From positions 1 to 12,694 of the forward strand of contig CAYUPY010000041.1 of NCBI GenBank assembly GCA_964446595.1: a DNA stretch of 12,694 bases. The letters run 5' to 3'. The notes under the pieces were generated by a model, which worked only from the letters and a program-made list of their open reading frames with translations, had not been told where the DNA came from and did no database searches. Shown in pieces: positions 6,032-12,694 of this stretch. Position 1 is the first letter of the stretch. Each line of letters begins with the position of its first letter. Position numbers and translations under genes: made by a program. The stretch is from CAYUPY01 sp964446595 (GTDB lineage: Bacteria > Patescibacteriota > Dojkabacteria > J137 > JAEUSD01).

Positions 6032-8566
6032 TTACTCCTGCAAGTAGGGATAAATATAATCTTTAACAAAAGAAAATAAATTATTGTAATTATCTAGTTT
6101 GAGTATGGTCTCATTTCCCGTACTATGGAGGAAAATGTAATTCTCCCTATCCTTCGCAACCGCAGAAATCATGAGCATCTTTACCAATGCACTCCCTGCT
6201 TCTTCGCTAATTCCAGGTATTTCTTCAGCTAAGCCTTTTGCAGATTCTACCCAGCCCTTGATAGCTGCATTGAGCCACTCCGATATTATATCGAGGTTCA
6301 AATTGTGTTCGAGAAGCTTAAGTCTCAGTTGATTATCAAAATCAAACTCAACAGGCAATTCGGCATTATTACCAACTAAATAGTTGGCCATTCTTAATAC
6401 ATGTCTAGTTCCACTTTCATCTCCAGATCTAAACAGACCACTCAACTCCAAGTTTAGCCTTTGAACATCATTTTGCAGCTCATTTAAGCTTCGTAGGACA
6501 TTTCTAAATTCTGCAATAGATTGCTGGATAGCTTCCAAAAAAGTACTTTCTACACTTTTTTGCTGAGTACTGCCTAACCTTTCCCTTACATGCTCGATCG
6601 TGGGGAAAAGATACAAAGTTCTTTCCTTTCCGCCTGAAACATCAGATTGCAGATACTTATTTCCTAAAGGAGACAACCGGCCTAAATATGGCAGATTGAA
6701 AACATTACTCCCGGCAAAATTTACGATTCGACCAAAACCGGTTCCATCATCATTTTTCTCCAAAATATACAGCTTAACAAACTCCTCCTTTTCTAGTTGC
6801 GTAAACCCATCCCATCTTGCTATCAGATCCTCTTTTGGTAGACCTTTAAGTTCATCATACCTAGGAATTAGTCTGCGTCCTACGCCCCTGCTATAGTTAA
6901 ACTCCCAAACCACATTGTTAACTATCCAGTGTAATAAGTTCTTTACATTGTCATTACGTTCCTCCAGCTTGGTGTTAATTGCATCAACAAGTCTCTGAGG
7001 CTCATTTTCTACAGCTTCAATATAAACATCGTGCATTCCTTGTGACACAGTAGATGCATATGATGCTGCCTCATCCGTAACCACTGGCATCATATCTGCT
7101 TCGTCAATTTTGAAAAGCGTAATACCAAGTTCTCTTAAGAAATCAATGAATTTGGCTGCTCCAGACAGACTAATATATCCCTCCGAAAGAGGAGTCTCAT
7201 TTGTGAGCTGCCTGAATATTTCCGGTAAACTACGCACATTTATTCCAGTTAGTTTATTTTCAAGTACTTGGTATCTACTTAGCATCTCTCTCGCTTTCTG
7301 AATAGGATTGCGTAGCTTTTCGGTAACCACTTCTTGCACTAAGTTCTCCATTTGCTGTTTACTTATCTGAGTAAAAGGGATTAATGCCTCTGGGACTTCT
7401 AATTTATATTGCGTACAAAATTCTATCTGTTGTTTTGCTTTGGCTAAAACCTCAAGAGATTCTTCTTTGTCCGCATTCATCAGGGTCCCAATTCCCAACC
7501 ACTCAAAAGACTGCTTTGCGAGATAACCGATTAGCTTCTGAAGTACGGAGCCCAAGGTTAGGTCAGCATTTTGTAACTCCACAAACCCATCACTATTTGC
7601 GCTAGTTAAAAATTCTACTGTCACCGCGAAAAAATAAAGGATTTTTTTACTTTCATCTGTATCTTCCATATCAGAAAGCCTAGCTAGCGATCCACTTAAC
7701 CTTTCGCCGGTATAAAACTTCAAGTCTCTTGGAATATCTAATGCATTAACAACATCTAAAGCGATTAAGCTTTTGCCCGCAACAAGCAAACTCCCGACTA
7801 ATTTCGGCAATAGCTCTTCATCATATTTCCCCACTTTATATTGACCTACTAAGTCAGTCAAAGCTTTCCTTTGGTCTACTAGTGTGGCAAATACACCTTT
7901 TGGATAATCTTGTACTTTTAGGACAACCTTATTTTTCTGTTCCCTAATCTTATCTACTGCGGTGATTATTTTCTCGTTAAAACTTATATCTAAAGTGTCG
8001 TTTTCCTCTGAACCTAAAATTAACTTACCAAACGAAATCAGTACTAACAAAGGACTTATCCCTTTTTCAGCTTGCCCAAGCATTACCTTTGCTAACTCCA
8101 TTTTCGCTTCTTCATCAACAGCACTTAAAATCATTTCTGAGTTTCGTATTCCTCTGCCAACATCATTCAGGAATAGATCAATAATTGGCTTGAAAATCGA
8201 TTCAAGATATAACTCTTGCAACTTTTCTGCAAAAGTAGGCCAGCCCGCTGGGATTTCAATCTGAGGAGGAGTGGTTTTCTCTGATTCCAAGGCACTAATG
8301 ACAGCCTCACTAATTTTTCTCTTCGCTAATGTCCCTCTTAATGCATTCGAGTACTCCCAACTGTCAATAGCTGACTTCATCTCACGATGCTTGTCTTGAT
8401 GCATCACTAGTAAATCAATTTTGGCCTGAATTGTAGCTGGTGTAGCGAGCAGCCCGGTTAAGTGAGTCTCTAAATCCGCTAAGATACTTCCTAAATCTAC
8501 GTACGCCCTAGGTATAGGAATACCACTTTCCCATGTTTGTGGTCGATTGATACTTTCGGTGCCCAT
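6032..8566 (-). CDS. Large helical protein of unknown function (844 aa), third gene of the minus operon
   Basis: I do not recognise any domain. The 844-aa protein is soluble: no signal peptide and no membrane helix are visible. It is rich in Leu, Glu, Lys and Ala with many amphipathic helices, for example at about residues 40-100 and in the C-terminal third (LRSLNELQNDVQRLNLELSGLF), where short coiled coils are plausible. A less helical, Gly/Asn-rich island at roughly residue 585-660 contains YSRGVGRRLIPRYDELKG, WDGFTQLEKEEFVKLYIL, DDGTGFGRIVNFAGSN and YLGRLSPLGN and may be a folded core or binding site. No Walker, nuclease or transferase motif is evident. ATG 8566 has an AGGA sequence 8 nt upstream. 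It follows the P-loop protein gene by 51 bp and ends before the bidirectional terminator, so it is probably the last gene of the operon. It may be a scaffold or partner of the two upstream proteins. Confidence 0.85.
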   Translation of the reverse strand: MGTESINRPQTWESGIPIPRAYVDLGSILADLETHLTGLLATPATIQAKIDLLVMHQDKHREMKSAIDSWEYSNALRGTLAKRKISEAVISALESEKTTPPQIEIPAGWPTFAEKLQELYLESIFKPIIDLFLNDVGRGIRNSEMILSAVDEEAKMELAKVMLGQAEKGISPLLVLISFGKLILGSEENDTLDISFNEKIITAVDKIREQKNKVVLKVQDYPKGVFATLVDQRKALTDLVGQYKVGKYDEELLPKLVGSLLVAGKSLIALDVVNALDIPRDLKFYTGERLSGSLARLSDMEDTDESKKILYFFAVTVEFLTSANSDGFVELQNADLTLGSVLQKLIGYLAKQSFEWLGIGTLMNADKEESLEVLAKAKQQIEFCTQYKLEVPEALIPFTQISKQQMENLVQEVVTEKLRNPIQKAREMLSRYQVLENKLTGINVRSLPEIFRQLTNETPLSEGYISLSGAAKFIDFLRELGITLFKIDEADMMPVVTDEAASYASTVSQGMHDVYIEAVENEPQRLVDAINTKLEERNDNVKNLLHWIVNNVVWEFNYSRGVGRRLIPRYDELKGLPKEDLIARWDGFTQLEKEEFVKLYILEKNDDGTGFGRIVNFAGSNVFNLPYLGRLSPLGNKYLQSDVSGGKERTLYLFPTIEHVRERLGSTQQKSVESTFLEAIQQSIAEFRNVLRSLNELQNDVQRLNLELSGLFRSGDESGTRHVLRMANYLVGNNAELPVEFDFDNQLRLKLLEHNLNLDIISEWLNAAIKGWVESAKGLAEEIPGISEEAGSALVKMLMISAVAKDRENYIFLHSTGNETILKLDNYNNLFSFVKDYIYPYLQE

Positions 8567-8574
8567 CTTATATT

Positions 8575-8578
8575 TCCT
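8575..8578 (-). promoter_or_regulatory. Shine-Dalgarno site of the 844-aa gene
   Basis: On the minus strand AGGA lies 8 nt before ATG 8566. It supports this start and contrasts with the leaderless-looking first genes in the window. AT-rich boxes (TATAAT, TATAAC) in the same 51-bp spacer could form an internal promoter, but there is no good -35. Confidence 0.5.
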
Positions 8579-8617
8579 GTTATATTTAAACGATTGAATG
8601 ATTATATAAAAACTAAC

Positions 8618-9796
8618 TTAATTTTCCTGGACATTTTCAAGCGCATTTTGGACATTCAGCTTTTCTTCTATTCTTACTAAATTATGCGCTAAACCTAGAA
8701 TCTGTTCTATTGTAACTTGATTGGTGTGATTTTTTAAGATTTGTGCGGCGTCTTTTTTGAATAACTGGACAAAAGCCTTTACTATTTCTAAGCTTTGTTT
8801 GGGCTCCGTTGAAGTTAATCGCCTAAGACCCGACCGCAGTTCAACAGTTTTTTTTTGCAATAGAGATAACAATGAAATTACCTTCGTAATCTTTCCTGGA
8901 TCAGTCAGAGGACTTGTTTTTTGCCCATTAAATTGGGTTTTTACTTGCTCTACGGCATTTCCAAACTCCTCAACAAACTCTTCGACATCTTCTTCCTTTT
9001 CAAATTCAGGCAAGCTACCATTTATCAAGAAGAGTTTCATCGCTACGGAAATGTCTAAGCTGGCAATAAAGCCTTCCAAAGTACTACTATCAACTAACAC
9101 TAGGACCTCAAAATATTTACTCTCTACTAACTTACTTGCAAGTTTAAGTAGATTATTTAATTCCCCCGTAGTTTTAGCGTCCAGCCTTGCAAAAAACTCT
9201 TTTGGGAAAGCTCCTATCTGAGTGGTAACGATACTCAAGGTTTGAAGCAAATAGTTATAGTCATATTGATTCAGCTTGGCAGCTGAAAAATCCCGCTCTT
9301 CTGTTAGCTGTTGCATATCGTTAATTGCATTTGCAACCAGACGCTCAAAGAGCTTGACTAACGAATCAAGTTCAGATGTGGCGAGCTCTGCAGACAACTT
9401 ACTGGCAGCAGTCACCGCATCTTCATCATTTCTAACATAAATTATGCTCTCTTCACCAAACATCTTTTTGTGATGCTCAATGAATTTTTGTAAATTGCAT
9501 CCAAAATACCCGTCTCGTTCAATAACTTGGTCCCGTTTAGGTCTGTAATTATGGAATCTTTGCTGAATTAATCTGTCATCAGGGGGATCGATTACGACCA
9601 ACCTTTCAGGAATACAAGGCATCATATAAGTTAGTTTTAGAATTTCATCCGGGATTACCATGCCGGCAGCTGAAAAGACAATCGCCAAAGTATTTTCGGT
9701 ATGCATTTCTGGCATTGCAAAAGACCTACCTTGCACACCCAAACTGGCATAAACTAAATTCATCCATACCTCTCTGCACAGAGTGGTGGTTGCATA
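8618..9796 (-). CDS. P-loop kinase-like protein, C-terminal part (5' side ends at assembly gap)
   Basis: The frame is open up to the N-run, and the residues before the first Met (YATTTLCREVW) read as ordinary protein, so this is most likely the continuation of the P-loop protein on the other side of the gap. Counting from the gap (392 residues), ERLVVIDPPDD (about 64-74), RLIQQRF (75-81) and YRPKRDQVIERDG (84-96) resemble the strand-5 and Arg-rich LID region of nucleoside or nucleotide kinases and zeta-toxin-like P-loop kinases. This family call is tentative. The segment ends at about residue 125 (SIIYVRNDED). A helical region of about 265 residues follows, with an acidic stretch (EFEKEEDVEEFVEEFG). 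An alternative is an independent gene from ATG 9763, which has AGAGG 5 nt upstream. The frame differs from the N-terminal part by one base, which only shows that 10 N's is not the true gap size. Confidence 0.8.
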   Translation of the reverse strand, partial: YATTTLCREVWMNLVYASLGVQGRSFAMPEMHTENTLAIVFSAAGMVIPDEILKLTYMMPCIPERLVVIDPPDDRLIQQRFHNYRPKRDQVIERDGYFGCNLQKFIEHHKKMFGEESIIYVRNDEDAVTAASKLSAELATSELDSLVKLFERLVANAINDMQQLTEERDFSAAKLNQYDYNYLLQTLSIVTTQIGAFPKEFFARLDAKTTGELNNLLKLASKLVESKYFEVLVLVDSSTLEGFIASLDISVAMKLFLINGSLPEFEKEEDVEEFVEEFGNAVEQVKTQFNGQKTSPLTDPGKITKVISLLSLLQKKTVELRSGLRRLTSTEPKQSLEIVKAFVQLFKKDAAQILKNHTNQVTIEQILGLAHNLVRIEEKLNVQNALENVQEN

Positions 9797-9806
9797 NNNN
9801 NNNNNN
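9797..9806. other. Assembly gap (10 N)
   Basis: A run of ten N's of nominal length lies inside what reads as one gene. The frames on the two sides differ (10559 is congruent to 2, 9763 to 1, modulo 3), so the real missing length is not 10 if the gene is continuous. Confidence 0.98.
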
Positions 9807-10559
9807 ATAGTTAATCAGGTTCATGAAGTTACCCAGCTCTACGCTAACATCAAGTCCCATTGCCTGTTTAATGTAATGCTCAAAAGGGATATTTGAATGA
9901 AACGCATGACCTTTCTCCACCTTCACACCTCCAGGGTATTTCACAGAAATTTGCTCGTTTGGTAAACCTGTTACCTGTCTGTACGCGCTGCTGGCAAACT
10001 GCTTTATCCAGGTATCATTGAAGTGAGTTTTTCCAGCTCCAACCCTTCCGATGGTTAATGACCGCATCATTACTTTAGGCACAAACTCAGGCATCGCTGC
10101 AGCTTGCATCTGCTGGGCATTTACACACAAGTGGCTAAGATTCAGTCCTAATTCTTGCAGCTTTGGTTTTAAATTGTATTTTAATTCTCCCAGTTTCTTG
10201 GAAAGCTCTGGATTTGCATGGAATATCTTGTCTAAAGACGGGTTAATAATTAGCTCTTCATCAAATAGCTTTTCCACAAAATCAGTAAAATTAAAGTCCA
10301 AGTGAAACAGGATTTCCGGATGCTCTGCCATCAAATTAAATAAGGCATACTGATAAACCACTAAAATTGAGAATAGATTTTGGATGTATGCCGCAAAGTG
10401 CTCTTGCATCCTTTTGATTTCCGGGTGTTCCAAGTCCAAATTACGAGGAGCTGTGTCTAAATTGTCAGTAATAGTTAGCTGCTCTTCTGAGCTCTCTTCT
10501 GCAGCCTTGGATACAACATCTGGTAGATATCTATGCTCATATTCACCCCACCTTCCCAT
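9807..10559 (-). CDS. P-loop NTPase/kinase-like protein, N-terminal part (3' side ends at assembly gap)
   Basis: The visible 251 residues have an acidic N terminus (about residues 18-48) and a helical region (about 49-160, LFSILVVYQYALFNLM and many Leu/Glu/Lys helices). A clear Walker A motif, TIGRVGAGKTH, follows a beta-like RSL with the P-loop at residues 171-178, so it should bind ATP or GTP. No Walker B is visible before the gap; the rest of the fold probably lies in the gap and in the C-terminal part (8618-9796). Joined, the protein would exceed 640 aa: helical region, P-loop domain, helical region. ATG 10559 starts 5 bp after the stop of the winged-helix regulator gene, and GAGGTG inside that gene's last codons lies 11 nt upstream, so translation is probably coupled. 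Biochemical role unknown; nucleotide or protein kinase-like activity is only inferred. Confidence 0.85.
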
Positions 10560-10564
10560 TTTAC

Positions 10565-11563
10565 TTATTTCACCTCACTTAATACGTAACCTTTTCCTTT
10601 GACGTTACGGATCTTGTAGCGATTCCTTAAGTTCTTTTTTAAGCGAGCAACTAGCTTGTAGTTAGCCCATAGGGTAGAAGAGCGGCCATTTCTAACCACG
10701 GCATCTATCATTTCGTCAGTCACAAGCTTGTTGCGATTTTCATACATCAAGTTAAACAATGTTAAAGATTTGCCAGAGAGCTCAACTCTGGGTGCAAAAG
10801 AATGTTTGTCCAAGTAAGATTTCAAAAGCAGTGACTTTGGATGACCAGAGTCTGTAACTAACCCCATTTCTACCAGTACACTCAGTGGTAAGGTAGAGTA
10901 AACTTCTGCTAGCCCCGCCAAAATTGACATGATTTGTGGCTTGTTTACTAGTTTGCCTAGCTCGCAAATACCTTCTTTATCATAAAAGCTTGCAATTCTT
11001 TTTATTAGCTTTAGCAAACCACCAGAGTAAAGCATTACTTTCTTAATGTCCAAGTTTTGCAACTGCCAATTGTGCAACGTTTTACGCAATTCTATCGCTT
11101 CTTCTACTTGATCTTGTCTTAAAGGCTTTCTAATCGATAAATTCGCGAACAGGGTGGCATAATTAGTGTATTTTGCAGGGTCTACATGAATGTCCCAGGG
11201 AAATTTCACTACGGCAAGAATATTTGAGTAGGGCAATTTCGCCTTAATTCTGCGTAAAAATTGCGCATTATCTTCTACATTTCTGTAAAAATAGGGCATT
11301 ATGATCACTGCAGTTTTTGCTGATTTTTTCACCTTAGTTACAATATCCTCTAAGTCTGTTACTCCATCTTTTACATACAATGCAGTGAAATTGGACTCTT
11401 TGTTTATCCAGTAAGCAGCGTATTCCATGAATCTCTCCTCGCCAGTGGCGGGGCTGGAAGCGTACGCCACATTCTCGTTTTTACCTAGTAATCCAAGTAA
11501 ATCCAGATAGTCTTGATGAAAGTATTCGATTTTTTTAGCGAATATTTCTTGATAATTTGTCAC
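10565..11563 (-). CDS. OmpR-type winged-helix protein with degenerate NTPase-like N-terminal domain
   Basis: The 332-aa product ends in an OmpR/PhoB-type winged helix (about residues 258-329). A 'LSGKSLTLFNLMYENRNKLVTDEMI' like stretch precedes the recognition-helix region YKLVARLKKNL, and the wing is KIRNVKGKGYVL, matching the usual I-x-T-V-R-G-x-G-Y-x-L pattern. There is no receiver domain. The N-terminal 250 residues read like an AAA/STAND-type NTPase: a strand and loop at NVAYASSPATGEERF (31-45) where a P-loop would be, a hydrophobic strand KTAVIIMPYF (83-92) in the Walker B place, LPYSNILAVVKFPW (110-123) like sensor 1, and YSGGLLKLIKRI (179-190) like the GG motif of STAND proteins. The loop lacks GKT/S, so nucleotide binding is doubtful. 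It starts at GTG 11563, directly behind a strong extended -10 box. As first gene of the operon it likely controls this operon or another one. Confidence 0.85.
   Translation of the reverse strand: MTNYQEIFAKKIEYFHQDYLDLLGLLGKNENVAYASSPATGEERFMEYAAYWINKESNFTALYVKDGVTDLEDIVTKVKKSAKTAVIIMPYFYRNVEDNAQFLRRIKAKLPYSNILAVVKFPWDIHVDPAKYTNYATLFANLSIRKPLRQDQVEEAIELRKTLHNWQLQNLDIKKVMLYSGGLLKLIKRIASFYDKEGICELGKLVNKPQIMSILAGLAEVYSTLPLSVLVEMGLVTDSGHPKSLLLKSYLDKHSFAPRVELSGKSLTLFNLMYENRNKLVTDEMIDAVVRNGRSSTLWANYKLVARLKKNLRNRYKIRNVKGKGYVLSEVK
10571..10576 (-). promoter_or_regulatory. Shine-Dalgarno site of the P-loop gene inside the regulator gene
   Basis: On the minus strand GAGGTG, within the last codons of the winged-helix gene, lies 11 nt before ATG 10559. 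With a 5-bp intergenic gap this fits translational coupling, although the spacing is a little long. Confidence 0.4.
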
Positions 11564-11568
11564 GTATA

Positions 11569-11577
11569 ATTATAGCA
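11569..11577 (-). promoter_or_regulatory. Extended -10 promoter of the minus-strand three-gene operon
   Basis: On the minus strand TGCTATAAT, a perfect extended -10, ends 5 nt before the GTG start at 11563. Transcription should begin at or next to the GTG, so the regulator mRNA is probably leaderless. No good -35 is visible 16-18 nt upstream. Confidence 0.6.
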
Positions 11578-11620
11578 TAGATATATCTCATAGTATTGGT
11601 TTTGGTGTCCAAATGTCCAA

Positions 11621-11646
11621 AATTAAAAAAGAAGGTTTTTGCCTTC
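11621..11646 (-). terminator. Possible weak terminator on the minus strand
   Basis: GAAGG (11631-11635) pairs with CCTTC (11642-11646), with one extra wobble pair, and a run of six A's (11625-11630) on the plus strand gives a T-tract on the minus strand. It would stop minus-strand transcription arriving from the right before the operon promoter. The stem is short and the call is weak. Confidence 0.3.
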
Positions 11647-11747
11647 CAAAGAGGTTAGTCTAGTATGTTTTTATGATTAATTTAAGTTAACAACGCACAT
11701 GTCGGACACACCCACCTCAGCCCCCAAGAGCACCTTACAATTATATA

Positions 11748-12101
11748 ATGGCGTCACTTTCTGTGATTCTACTTTTGGTTCTAGTTACTATTGCCTATCT
11801 TGTTATTCAAGACAAAGATGCAGGCTCGCCTGATTTACCATCCGATACAAGTATGGCAGAGACTACAATTCAGGTAAAAAGCGATACCTGCAGTAGAGAC
11901 GAAGTCGCAGATAATCAAGGTGGTTGCGTACCTTTTCGACTAGACCGCGATTTTACCAATCTAAGGTATAGGAACTACGTAGCTGACGTACATTATTCTC
12001 CAACATCTTATAAGGCTTGGTTAGCCTCAACAAGTAGTGAAGAAGCGCAAATAAGAAATCTAGACTATACGAACGCTAACCCATATTTGGGCTATCGTTA
12101 G
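11748..12101 (+). CDS. Membrane-anchored protein, N-terminal fragment (frameshifted gene)
   Basis: The 117-aa fragment has a hydrophobic anchor right at the start (about residues 3-20, SVILLLVLVTIAYLVI), then a polar, Asp/Ser/Thr-rich region with two cysteines (DTCSRDEVADNQGGC) and Tyr-rich sequence. It should be anchored in the membrane with the rest outside. It ends at TAG 12099-12101 in the middle of what reads as one domain, and the sense continues in the next frame (from about 12094 on). The start is uncertain: no Shine-Dalgarno precedes ATG 11748. An ATG at 11699 in another frame opens MSDTPTSAPKSTLQ, a typical cytoplasmic N terminus, so a second shift near 11740 is possible. Family not recognised. 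Confidence 0.6.
   Translation: MASLSVILLLVLVTIAYLVIQDKDAGSPDLPSDTSMAETTIQVKSDTCSRDEVADNQGGCVPFRLDRDFTNLRYRNYVADVHYSPTSYKAWLASTSSEEAQIRNLDYTNANPYLGYR
12094..12101 (+). other. Likely frameshift site in the membrane-anchored protein gene
   Basis: Frame 0 ends ...YLGYR-stop, while frame +1 is open from 12064 and reads SYLEDGKDYWEVIKIS directly after. Removing one T in the CGTTAGC at 12094-12100 would join them as ...YLGYRSYLEDGKDYWEV. A sequencing or assembly error and a true mutation look the same here. Confidence 0.6.
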
Positions 12102-12168
12102 CTACCTAGAAGATGGCAAGGACTACTGGGAAGTTATAAAGATCAGTATTGATTCTGGCCAGGCGACC

Positions 12169-12666
12169 GTGATCCCAAACAGTGCGCTACAAGCACCCGA
12201 CTTTAGCGTGACATTAAGCTTAGTACCTCAAGATGCTGGTTACGAGACATTTCTACACAGAACAGAACAAGGTGAAATGATTGCCCTCATTTACAATTAC
12301 TATCCAGATGAGGCAGTGAATGTAGCCTCTCTTGGGCAAGCTAAAATTAAGATGAATTTCAGAACCTTTTCTGGCAATAGTTACTCAGACTCTTACGCTG
12401 ATTTAAAAAAATTCGTAACCGATGGAGAACTGCAACTTATTGATTTCTTAGGTATCTATGAAGATACATTTGTTTTGGCCTACACAGATGAAAGTCCAAG
12501 CTCAGGATATGTAACTTCTACTAAGCTTCAATATGGATATATGAATGATACTACTGCAAATACTAACTTTTTGGCTTTGATTCCTGAGAGCTACAATACT
12601 GATCTGTTTGAAACAGTCACTCTTCAAAACTTTTCCAAAGAGACTGTCCGGAATTTTTTGAAATGA
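12169..12666 (+). CDS. Membrane-anchored protein, C-terminal fragment (frameshifted gene)
   Basis: GTG 12169 gives a 165-aa frame, but the same frame is open back to 12064 and its upstream residues (SYLEDGKDYWEVIKISIDSGQAT) look coding. This is therefore most likely the rest of the gene starting at 11748 and not a separate protein. The fragment alternates strand-like and polar segments rich in Tyr, Thr, Ser and Asp (ISIDSGQATVIPN, YGYMNDTTANTNF), has no membrane helix, and fits an extracellular beta-rich domain. Joined, the protein would be about 305 aa. I do not recognise the family. It ends with TGA, which overlaps a possible next ATG (ATGA). Confidence 0.6.
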   Translation: MIPNSALQAPDFSVTLSLVPQDAGYETFLHRTEQGEMIALIYNYYPDEAVNVASLGQAKIKMNFRTFSGNSYSDSYADLKKFVTDGELQLIDFLGIYEDTFVLAYTDESPSSGYVTSTKLQYGYMNDTTANTNFLALIPESYNTDLFETVTLQNFSKETVRNFLK

Positions 12667-12694
12667 GGAGAAAAGGCAGGTACAGTAGTGTAAT
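12663..12694 (+). CDS. Possible start of a further gene (3' truncated)
   Basis: An ATG at 12663 overlaps the TGA stop of the preceding gene (ATGA), a common sign of translational coupling. Only about ten codons are in the window (MRRKGRYSSV), a basic N terminus as in many signal or anchor sequences. There is too little to be sure and no Shine-Dalgarno is seen. Confidence 0.3.
   Translation, partial: MRRKGRYSSV

Noticed and set aside
6600..6896. Plus-strand 98-codon frame inside the 844-aa gene
   Set aside because: Antisense shadow with no independent support.
8757..9221. Plus-strand 154-codon frame inside the P-loop gene
   Set aside because: It is an antisense shadow of a well-supported gene, rich in Ser/Thr/Asn from complemented codons, with no start signals.
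11744..11749. TATAAT as promoter for the gene starting at ATG 11748
   Set aside because: The box overlaps the start codon itself, so it cannot drive transcription of this start.
1..12694. tRNA, rRNA, CRISPR array, insertion sequence or prophage genes
   Set aside because: I saw no regularly spaced repeats, transposase or integrase motifs, CCA-ended cloverleafs or rRNA-like stretches.

Overview
The window looks like a metagenome-assembled scaffold: it has a 10-N gap, several unrecognised proteins, small genes, and almost no Shine-Dalgarno sites in front of first genes. The sequence is AT-rich and uses the standard code (TAA, TAG and one TGA stop fit the reading frames). Enzyme set, compact layout and an OmpR-type winged helix fused to an NTPase-like domain suggest a small-genome candidate-phyla-radiation (Patescibacteria-like) bacterium. 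That placement is inference; no rRNA or marker gene is present.

Left part, mostly plus strand. A 5'-truncated, probably exported protein with two diverged copies of one domain (1-1233) ends at a very strong GC-rich terminator. Next come a GH57 glycosidase (1382-2647), two small minus-strand genes (84 aa, and a 51-aa one-helix membrane protein), glmS (3128-4894) and gmd (4938-5954). GlmS feeds UDP-GlcNAc synthesis and Gmd starts the GDP-fucose/GDP-rhamnose branch, so this block supplies cell-surface sugar precursors. A bidirectional terminator (5980-6013) separates gmd from the converging minus-strand operon.

Middle and right part, minus strand, 11563 to 6032. Three genes lie head to tail: (A) a 332-aa regulator with a C-terminal OmpR-type winged helix and an N-terminal domain like an NTPase that has lost its P-loop; (B) a protein of more than 640 aa with an intact P-loop (GRVGAGKT) and kinase-like segments between helical regions, interrupted by the assembly gap; (C) an 844-aa, soluble, mostly helical protein that I cannot assign. 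They share one strong extended -10 promoter and tight spacing. This unit is the best candidate for an undescribed system; its function cannot be read from sequence.

Right edge, plus strand. A membrane-anchored protein gene is broken by at least one frameshift (about 12094-12101), and the start of another gene may follow with an ATGA overlap.

A recurring regulatory pattern is a -10 box, often of the extended TGnTAnnnT kind, only 5-9 nt before the start codon at several first genes (gmd, glmS, the 51-aa gene, regulator A). This implies leaderless or near-leaderless mRNAs. Inside the minus operon, genes B and C are instead preceded by Shine-Dalgarno-like sequences.
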